Positions 7,353 to 13,402 of a stretch of DNA of 13,402 nt are shown piece by piece (positions within the stretch are counted from its first letter, which is position 1; every line of letters starts with the position of its first letter). The position numbers and the translations under genes are program-made. Source of the stretch: an uncultured Bacteroidota bacterium. Lineage in GTDB: Bacteria; Bacteroidota; Bacteroidia; 2-12-FULL-35-15. Location: the NCBI GenBank assembly GCA_903881065.1, contig CAIRRW010000209.1:1-13402 (forward strand), written 5' to 3'. The notes beneath the pieces were generated by a model. The model ran no database searches, had not been told where the DNA came from, and saw nothing but the letters and a program-made list of their open reading frames with translations.

Positions 7353-8744
7353 TTATTTTAACAATGAATTCTTTATTGGCTCTACGAACATATCAATATT
7401 TCCTGCGCCTAATGTCAACAACACATCCAATTTCTTATTACCTAATTCTGCTAATAAATCATCCTTCTGCACAATACTTTTATTAGTTAGTTTCATTTTA
7501 TCAAGTAACATTTTAGAACTAACTCCTTCAATTGGTAATTCTCTTGCAGGATATATTTCCATTAAAATACACTCATCTAAAAGGTCTAAACTTCTTGCAA
7601 AATCATCCGCAAAATCTCTTGTGCGGGAAAATAAATGCGGTTGAAATATCCCTGTTATTTTCCTATTCGGATACATTTCTTTTGCAGAATTTATTGCAGC
7701 TTTTAATTCTTCTGGATGATGCGCATAATCGTCAATATAAACCAAAGAATCTGTTTTGATTTGATAATCAAATCTGCGTTTTACTCCGCCAAAAGATCTT
7801 AAAGCTTCACGAATATTTTCTTCTGAAACGCCCATTTCACATGCAACAGCAGTTGCTGCAACCGAATTTTCTACATTATGTAAACCCGGTAAACCCAAAG
7901 TTAAATCTGTAAAAATACTTATCGGTGTTACCACATCGTAATGATAGGTTCCATTTTCTATCCTAATATTCTGAGCAAAATAATCGGCATCTTCTTCATT
8001 TACTGAATAAGTAATTGCTTGCTTACCTGAATCAATTTTATCAACAATGCTTTTCTTTAAAATCAATTTTGATGTAACCTGTCGGGAAAATAACGAATAG
8101 GATTCCTGCATATATTTTTCGTTACCATAAATGTCCAGATGATCTGGATCAACTGAAGTTATAACACCTATTGCAGGATGCAAAGTAAGAAATGATCTAT
8201 CATACTCATCAGCTTCCACCACCACCAAATTATTATTTGTAACCGATGAACTCAACAGTAAATTTGTATTGTAATTTTGTGAAATCCCTCCAAGAAATGC
8301 AGAAGGATCAAGGTTTGCTGTTTTTAATATGTGGGCAATTAATGTTGAAGTTGTAGTCTTTCCATGCGTACCTGCAACAGCTACAGTATTTGAATTTTCA
8401 GTTATCATTCCCAACACTTCTGAACGCTTCTTTATTACAAACTCTCCTTCTTTAAAATAAACCAATTCGCTGTGTTCTTTTGGAATTGCAGGTGTATATA
8501 CAATTAAAATATTTTCAATAGCATAAGGAAGTTGTTTAATGGAAACAGGAATCAAACGAATATTATCATCAAAATGAATATCTATTCCTTCTGCAATCAA
8601 TTCGTCAGTAAGCTTTGTTGGAGTTTTGTCGTATCCACTAACTTTCATACCCATTGCATTAAAGTACCTTGCTAGAGCACTCATTCCAATGCCTCCAATT
8701 CCAAGAAAATAAACCTGAGTTATATTTTTAAAATCCAATTCCAC
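7353..8744 (-). CDS. murC: UDP-N-acetylmuramate--L-alanine ligase MurC
   Basis: A 463-residue cytoplasmic Mur ligase that uses ATP to add L-alanine to UDP-MurNAc, the first step of the stem peptide. The N-terminal UDP-binding domain has FLGIGGIGMSALA (13-25). The central ATPase domain has the P-loop AGTHGKTTT (124-132), EADEYDRSF (177-185) and the conserved DPDHLDIYG (199-207). The C-terminal domain has RRFDYQ (323-328), DDYAHHPEE (338-346) and LGAGNID (445-451). These are MurC rather than MurD or Mpl signatures, and the length is typical. The start is a GTG at 8744, 3 nt after the murG stop; it is preferred because only a few residues precede the glycine-rich loop and no ATG lies nearby. ftsQ follows 3 nt after its stop, without the ddl gene that intervenes in E. 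coli. Confidence 0.97.
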   Translation of the reverse strand: MELDFKNITQVYFLGIGGIGMSALARYFNAMGMKVSGYDKTPTKLTDELIAEGIDIHFDDNIRLIPVSIKQLPYAIENILIVYTPAIPKEHSELVYFKEGEFVIKKRSEVLGMITENSNTVAVAGTHGKTTTSTLIAHILKTANLDPSAFLGGISQNYNTNLLLSSSVTNNNLVVVEADEYDRSFLTLHPAIGVITSVDPDHLDIYGNEKYMQESYSLFSRQVTSKLILKKSIVDKIDSGKQAITYSVNEEDADYFAQNIRIENGTYHYDVVTPISIFTDLTLGLPGLHNVENSVAATAVACEMGVSEENIREALRSFGGVKRRFDYQIKTDSLVYIDDYAHHPEELKAAINSAKEMYPNRKITGIFQPHLFSRTRDFADDFARSLDLLDECILMEIYPARELPIEGVSSKMLLDKMKLTNKSIVQKDDLLAELGNKKLDVLLTLGAGNIDMFVEPIKNSLLK

Positions 8745-8747
8745 TTC

Positions 8748-9866
8748 TTAATTTTTAATACTCTTTCTATTAATCAAACTCAACACTTCATTAGCAATCA
8801 CATTTGCCGAATCCATATATGCCAGATGCCCTATATTTACTGATAATTTATCACATTGTTCTTTATCATTAATCAATGCCAATGTCGCTTCACATAATTT
8901 TTCTCTCGCGTCCGTATCTTTAATTATTACCGCTGCATGATTAGTAACCAAAGCCATTGCATTTTTTGTCTGATGATCTTCTGCAACATTTGGCGAAGGA
9001 ATTAATATGCAAGGTTTACTCACCAAACATAATTCAGAAATAGAAATTGCACCAGCTCTTGAAATTACTAAATCAGCCACAGCATAAGCATAATCCATCT
9101 TCTGAATAAAATCAAATGCCATTATTCCTTTGTTTTCATAATTAACAACAGCTTGTTTTGCTGTTTCAAAAAAACCTTTTCCTGTTTGCCAAACCAATTG
9201 AATGTTTTTTCTATCAAACGATTCCAAACATTTTAAAATACTTTCATTAATAGTTCGCGCACCCAAACTTCCACCAATCACTAAAATTATTTTCTTATCC
9301 GTACTTAACCCAAAATATTCTAATCCTCTTTCCCTTTTCCCCTCCAAACTTAATATATCCTTCCTCACAGGATTTCCCGTTAACAAAATTTTCTCTTTAG
9401 GAAAATATTTTTCCATCCCATTATATGCAACACAAATCCTATCAACTTTTTTTGAAAGTATTTTATTGGTAATTCCCGGATAAGAATTTTGTTCTTGAAT
9501 CAATGTAACTGCCCCCAATTTAGCAGATACTTGTAACATTGGGCCACTTGCAAATCCGCCAGTCCCTATTACAGCATCCGGTTTAAATGATTTAAAAATT
9601 TTCCTCGCCTTCTTCAAACTACTAATAACTTTAAATGGAAAAGCTAAATTGGACATCGTTAACTTTCTCTGAAAACCACTAATCCACAAACCTTCTATCT
9701 TATATCCAGCAGCAGGCACTTTTTCCATTTCCATTTTCCCTTCCGCCCCTACAAATAAAATTTCCGCATCAGGTCGTAATGTCCTAATTGCATTCGCTAT
9801 CGCAACTGCAGGAAAAATATGCCCTCCAGTTCCTCCTCCACTAAGTATTATTCTAAGCTGTTTCAA
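8748..9866 (-). CDS. murG: UDP-GlcNAc:lipid I N-acetylglucosaminyltransferase MurG
   Basis: A 372-residue peripheral membrane GT28 glycosyltransferase that adds GlcNAc to lipid I, giving lipid II on the inner face of the membrane. The N-terminal Rossmann domain carries SGGGTGGHIFPAVAIA (9-24) and the acceptor-side GTGGFASGP (101-109). The C-terminal UDP-GlcNAc-binding domain carries VIGGSLGART (196-205), SRAGAISISEL (269-279) and EDHQTKNA (296-303). Length is normal. The start is a TTG at 9866: the codon just upstream in frame is a TAG stop, and the conserved loop begins nine residues in, so no other start would keep a complete protein. An A-rich tract (AAAAGAAA) precedes it, in place of a strong Shine-Dalgarno sequence. 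It starts 65 nt after ftsW and ends 3 nt before murC. Confidence 0.97.
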   Translation of the reverse strand: MKQLRIILSGGGTGGHIFPAVAIANAIRTLRPDAEILFVGAEGKMEMEKVPAAGYKIEGLWISGFQRKLTMSNLAFPFKVISSLKKARKIFKSFKPDAVIGTGGFASGPMLQVSAKLGAVTLIQEQNSYPGITNKILSKKVDRICVAYNGMEKYFPKEKILLTGNPVRKDILSLEGKRERGLEYFGLSTDKKIILVIGGSLGARTINESILKCLESFDRKNIQLVWQTGKGFFETAKQAVVNYENKGIMAFDFIQKMDYAYAVADLVISRAGAISISELCLVSKPCILIPSPNVAEDHQTKNAMALVTNHAAVIIKDTDAREKLCEATLALINDKEQCDKLSVNIGHLAYMDSANVIANEVLSLINRKSIKN

Positions 9867-9914
9867 CTATTTCTTTTATATAAACACTTTTCATCCAACA
9901 TTTACTCCCTACAA

Positions 9915-9940
9915 ATATTAAATATTACATATTAAATATT
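9915..9940. repeat. Short AT direct repeat at the ftsW stop
   Basis: ATATTAAATATT occurs at 9915-9926 and again at 9929-9940, a 14-nt period spanning the last codons and stop of ftsW. It may be a small tandem duplication in the ftsW-murG gap. No function is suggested. Confidence 0.45.
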
Positions 9941-11065
9941 CTCCACCACCTCTGACTCCCTGCTTACACTTAAAATTATTCCTATCGCAATACTTGTAAA
10001 CCAAATTGAAGTACCACCCATACTCACCAGAGGTAAAGGCTGTCCAGTCACCGGGAATAAATTTACGGCTACAGCCATATTTATCATTGCTTGAAAAACC
10101 AAGCTAAACGTTAATCCTACAGCTAACAAACTTCCAAAAGTTTTCTCACTTTTATTTGCAATCCTAATTCCTCTAAACAATAATACAACATATAAAAACA
10201 CAATTATAATTGCCGAAATCAATCCCCATTCTTCTATCACTATTGCAAATATAAAATCCGAAGATGCCTGTGGAAGAAAATTGCGTTGCATACTATTCCC
10301 CGGTCCCTTTCCTACTATACCACCTGTAGCTATTGCAATTTTCGCTTGCTCCGCCTGGAAATTACTTTCACTGTCACCACTTTTAAAATTTTCAATTCGT
10401 GCTTTCCAAGTCTCTCCTCTTTTAATAATCTTTGGAAAATTAAATATTAATAAAATTAATAACGCACCAAAAACAATCCCCGAGCCAATCAGCATCAACA
10501 AATGTTTCGTGTTCATCCTTCCTATAAACATCAACACTAAACAAGTCAAGAACAACAAAGCTGCTGTAGAAAAATTTGCAGGTAATATTAATGCACAAAC
10601 AATTCCTACTGGAATTACAATTGGTAAAAACGCTTGTTTAAAATCTTTAATCACATCTTGTTTCAGTGACAACATTCTCGCAACAAAACTTATTAATGCC
10701 AACTTTGCAAAATCAGAAGTTTGAAATGTCAGTGATGTACCAGGAATAGCTAACCAACGGCTTGCTTCACCTGCACTTACTCCCCTTGCTAATGTATAAA
10801 TTAACAAAGGAATAGAAATCAACATTGCTATCTGCGAAATTCTTGAAAAATATGAGTATTTCACTTTATGAATTAAATACATAAGAAAAATTCCAGAGCC
10901 AACAATAAAAATATGTTTGACCAAGTAAGAACCCGTATCGCCTCCTTTATAACGATATGCCAACGCCACCACCGAACTATAAACAACCAAAATAGATAAA
11001 AGCGAAAGCAGCAGCACCACCGTCCATATTACTTTATCGCCTTTTATATATTTGAATAAATTCAT
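9932..11065 (-). CDS. ftsW: Septal peptidoglycan glycosyltransferase FtsW (SEDS family)
   Basis: A 377-residue polytopic membrane protein of the SEDS family, which polymerises lipid II at the septum together with a class B penicillin-binding protein. About ten hydrophobic segments are visible. SEDS landmarks are present: ASRWLAIPGTSLTFQTSDFAKLALI (101-125), a large extracytoplasmic loop with IAIATGGIVGKGPGNS (243-258), LPQASSDFIFAIVIEEWG (264-281) containing the probable catalytic D270, and FPVTGQPLPLVSMGGTS (337-353). The open frame extends to a TTG at 11083, but the ATG at 11065 (MNLFKYIKGD) gives a normal cytoplasmic N terminus and is chosen. Position between murD and murG supports FtsW over RodA. 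The gaps on either side (71 and 65 nt) are wider than elsewhere in the cluster. Confidence 0.95.
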   Translation of the reverse strand: MNLFKYIKGDKVIWTVVLLLSLLSILVVYSSVVALAYRYKGGDTGSYLVKHIFIVGSGIFLMYLIHKVKYSYFSRISQIAMLISIPLLIYTLARGVSAGEASRWLAIPGTSLTFQTSDFAKLALISFVARMLSLKQDVIKDFKQAFLPIVIPVGIVCALILPANFSTAALLFLTCLVLMFIGRMNTKHLLMLIGSGIVFGALLILLIFNFPKIIKRGETWKARIENFKSGDSESNFQAEQAKIAIATGGIVGKGPGNSMQRNFLPQASSDFIFAIVIEEWGLISAIIIVFLYVVLLFRGIRIANKSEKTFGSLLAVGLTFSLVFQAMINMAVAVNLFPVTGQPLPLVSMGGTSIWFTSIAIGIILSVSRESEVVENI

Positions 11066-11136
11066 TTTATCTTTTATTATCAACTAATCCTTCTCACAAT
11101 AATATTTTGCCAATCATTAAAAATGGCCAAACGTTT

Positions 11137-12477
11137 TTATAATGCTCTCACCGCCTGCTTAAACTGCGTACCTCTGTCTTCATAATTCTCAAACAAATCA
11201 AAACTTGCACAAGCAGGAGATAACAATACAGTATCACCTTTCTTACCAATCTTGTAAGCCTGAGCAACCGCTTCAGGTGCACTATGCGCCTCCACTATAG
11301 TTTCAACCATTCCCTTAAATGCTTTAATAATTTTTTTATTATCAGCCCCCAAACAAATAATTGCTTTTACTTTTTCCTTCACCAAATCCTTTAACATTGA
11401 ATAATCATTACCCTTGTCAACACCCCCAAGGATAAGTATTACAGGATTTTCCATACTCTCCAAAGCATACCAAGTAGAATTTACATTCGTTGCTTTAGAA
11501 TCATTAATAAATTCAATACCGTGCACATTACCCACCAATTCCAATCGGTGATCTATGTTGTGGAAATCAGAAAGACTCTCACGAATTGTCTCTTTTCTAA
11601 CGTCCACCAATTTGCTGGCAATTCCAGCTGCCATTGAATTGTAGATGTTGTGCTTGCCTTGTAAGGCTAATTCTTGTATTGTCATATTTAAAGGATTTGT
11701 GTTATTTGTATTTATTATTAATTGTTTATTTTCATTTAAAAATGCTCCTTGTTCAACTTTTTGTTTTATTGAAAAAGGATACTGTTTTGCTTTAATATTC
11801 TTCCCCTCAATCATACTCATCGTTACCGGGTCATCCACACAGTATATAAATTCATCATCCTTCGTTTGATTCTGCGTTATTCTGAATTTTGAATCTGCAT
11901 ACTTCTCCATTTTATAATCATACCTGTCAAGATGATCTGGCGTAATGTTCAATAGAACCGCTATGTCTGCCTTAAATTCAAACATTCCATCCAATTGAAA
12001 ACTGCTTAGCTCTAACACGTAATAATCAAAATCATTTTCTGCTACCTGCATTGCAAAGCTCTCTCCCACGTTTCCTCCTAACCCTACATTCAATCCTGCT
12101 TTTTTTAAGATATGATACGTTAGCAGTGTTGTTGTTGTTTTTCCATTACTTCCAGTGATACATATTTTTTTCGCCTTCGTATATCTTCCTGCAAATTCAA
12201 TTTCCGAAATCACTTTTATTCCCTTCCTATTCAAAGCTTTTACCAGCTCCGAACTATCAGGAATACCAGGGCTTTTCACAACTTCATCTGCATTCAATAT
12301 AAGCGCTTCAGTATGCTTCTCCTCTTCCCACTCAATCTTATTTTTTAAAAGAACGTCCTTATATTTATCTTTTAGTTTTCCTTTATCAGAAAGAAAAACA
12401 TCAAACCCTTTTTTCATCCCCAGCACCGCCGCACCCACACCGCTCTCTCCTCCGCCAAGTATTACCAACCGTTTCAT
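11137..12477 (-). CDS. murD: UDP-N-acetylmuramoyl-L-alanine--D-glutamate ligase MurD
   Basis: A 446-residue cytoplasmic Mur ligase that adds D-glutamate to UDP-MurNAc-L-Ala at the cost of ATP. The N-terminal domain has VILGGGESGVGAA (5-17) and VVKSPGIP (66-73). The ATPase domain has the P-loop ITGSNGKTTTT (107-117), LELSSFQLD (155-163), and NITPDHLDRYD (177-187). The C-terminal domain has the DHRLELVG and FINDSKATN motifs and ends LLSPACASFDLFENYEDRG, all typical of MurD. Length matches the family. The ATG at 12477 is separated from the mraY stop by a single base (TAA-C-ATG), with GAGG overlapping the mraY end as a probable ribosome-binding site, so translation is probably coupled to mraY. 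Confidence 0.97.
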   Translation of the reverse strand: MKRLVILGGGESGVGAAVLGMKKGFDVFLSDKGKLKDKYKDVLLKNKIEWEEEKHTEALILNADEVVKSPGIPDSSELVKALNRKGIKVISEIEFAGRYTKAKKICITGSNGKTTTTLLTYHILKKAGLNVGLGGNVGESFAMQVAENDFDYYVLELSSFQLDGMFEFKADIAVLLNITPDHLDRYDYKMEKYADSKFRITQNQTKDDEFIYCVDDPVTMSMIEGKNIKAKQYPFSIKQKVEQGAFLNENKQLIINTNNTNPLNMTIQELALQGKHNIYNSMAAGIASKLVDVRKETIRESLSDFHNIDHRLELVGNVHGIEFINDSKATNVNSTWYALESMENPVILILGGVDKGNDYSMLKDLVKEKVKAIICLGADNKKIIKAFKGMVETIVEAHSAPEAVAQAYKIGKKGDTVLLSPACASFDLFENYEDRGTQFKQAVRAL

Positions 12478-12478
12478 G

Positions 12479-13402
12479 TTACCTCAACTTCAATGTAACA
12501 ATGGTCAATGCTGCCAACATAATTCCTATAATTAAAAACCTGAAAACAATTTTTGATTCATGCATTCCCATTTTCTGATAATGATGATGTAATGGAGCCA
12601 TCTTGAACAAACGGTTTTCACGCGCATACTCAATTCCAAATTTTTTCTTCATTCTTTTGAAGTAAGCTACCTGCATCATTACTGATAGGTTCTCCACTAA
12701 AAAGATTCCACACAGAATCGGAATAAGTAGTTCCTTACGAATTGCAATTGCAAACACTGCAATAATCCCTCCTAATGAAAGGCTTCCTGTATCTCCCATG
12801 AACACCTGTGCCGGAAAAGAATTATACCAGAGGAATCCAACACAAGCACCAACAAATGCTGAAATAAATACAACAAGTTCACCTGCATTTGGTATGTACA
12901 TTATATTCAAGTAATCTGCAAAAACTGTATTACCTGACACATAAGCCAATATTCCCAACACTACACCTATAATCGCAGAAGTCCCTGTTGCAAGCCCGTC
13001 TATGCCATCCGTAATATTTGCACCATTTGATACTGCAGTTATAATGATGATTACAATAGGAATAAAAATAAGCCATGCCCATTTTTTATATCCATCTCCC
13101 AAAAAGGCAAGCAACAATGAATAATCAAACTCATTATTTTTCACAAAAGGAATTGTAGTCTTCATTGATTTCGTTTCCACTTTAGAATATATAGGCATCG
13201 CAGGGGCACTTCCAGTTTTAATCATTTCATCAATGGAATAGGCACTTTGCCCGCTTGTATAAATTTTCTCTCTCACCACCACATGACTATTTGTATAAAG
13301 TACAATTCCCACAATCAAACCGATTCCAACCTGTCCAAGTATTTTAAATTTACCCTGTAATCCTTTTTTATCTTTTTTGAAAACTTTTATGTAATCATCT
13401 AC
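12479..13402 (-). CDS. mraY: Phospho-N-acetylmuramoyl-pentapeptide-transferase MraY (5' end outside window)
   Basis: MraY transfers phospho-MurNAc-pentapeptide to undecaprenyl phosphate, making lipid I, and is an integral membrane enzyme. The last 307 codons are present and the frame runs off the window end, so roughly the first 100 residues are missing. The visible part opens with VDDYIKVFKKDKKGL, which contains the conserved Asp-Asp pair. A polar insertion follows (about REKIYTSGQ to MKTTIPFVKNNEF) of the kind I recall in Bacteroidota MraY. Then come NGANITDGIDGLATG, the catalytic QVFMGDTGSLSLGG, and MAPLHHHYQKMG near the C terminus, with several hydrophobic helices between. A TTG at 13318 could be mistaken for a start, but conserved MraY sequence continues in frame upstream of it. 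It is the first gene of the cluster seen here and is followed by murD after 1 nt. Confidence 0.97.
   Translation of the reverse strand, partial: VDDYIKVFKKDKKGLQGKFKILGQVGIGLIVGIVLYTNSHVVVREKIYTSGQSAYSIDEMIKTGSAPAMPIYSKVETKSMKTTIPFVKNNEFDYSLLLAFLGDGYKKWAWLIFIPIVIIIITAVSNGANITDGIDGLATGTSAIIGVVLGILAYVSGNTVFADYLNIMYIPNAGELVVFISAFVGACVGFLWYNSFPAQVFMGDTGSLSLGGIIAVFAIAIRKELLIPILCGIFLVENLSVMMQVAYFKRMKKKFGIEYARENRLFKMAPLHHHYQKMGMHESKIVFRFLIIGIMLAALTIVTLKLR

Noticed and set aside
10281..10724. 147-residue plus-strand open frame
   Set aside because: Antisense to ftsW, whose SEDS motifs are unambiguous on the other strand.

Overview
This is an AT-rich window from a member of the Bacteroidota. Three things point there: a GldJ-type gliding/type IX secretion (T9SS) lipoprotein, a PorP/SprF-family outer-membrane protein, and a division and cell-wall (dcw) cluster of Bacteroidota type. 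In that cluster murC is followed directly by ftsQ with no ddl between, and FtsZ is long, with an acidic linker and a C-terminal NNSFLHDNVD tail. Genus or family cannot be fixed from the sequence.

Layout. On the plus strand, positions 53-517 encode a small two-helix membrane protein (DUF1003 family), 712-1668 a PorP/SprF-like protein, and 1730-3292 GldJ. A strong hairpin with flanking A and T runs at 3371-3403 lies between gldJ and the opposing cluster and should stop transcription in both directions. On the minus strand, from 13402 down to 3422 in transcription order, come mraY (5' end outside the window), murD, ftsW, murG, murC, ftsQ, ftsA and ftsZ. No intergenic stretch exceeds 300 bases; the longest are 518-711 and 5105-5252.

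How the genes work together. MraY makes lipid I, MurG converts it to lipid II, and MurD and MurC perform two of the earlier cytoplasmic ligations. FtsW is the septal SEDS glycosyltransferase. FtsQ is a divisome scaffold, FtsA should tether FtsZ to the membrane, and FtsZ forms the ring. Tight spacing (1, 3, 3 and 6 nt at four junctions) supports one transcription unit, with looser gaps before ftsW, murG and ftsZ. PorP and GldJ belong to T9SS/gliding and lie convergent to the cluster.

The most notable observation is that ftsA is split by a single in-frame TAA at 5595-5597. The reading frame continues unchanged on the far side with well-conserved FtsA sequence, including the nucleotide-binding GGG motif and the C-terminal amphipathic helix. 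This is either a base error in the assembly, a real nonsense mutation, or a readthrough case. I see no mobile element, CRISPR array, tRNA, rRNA or defence system, and the rest reads as ordinary Bacteroidota core genome.
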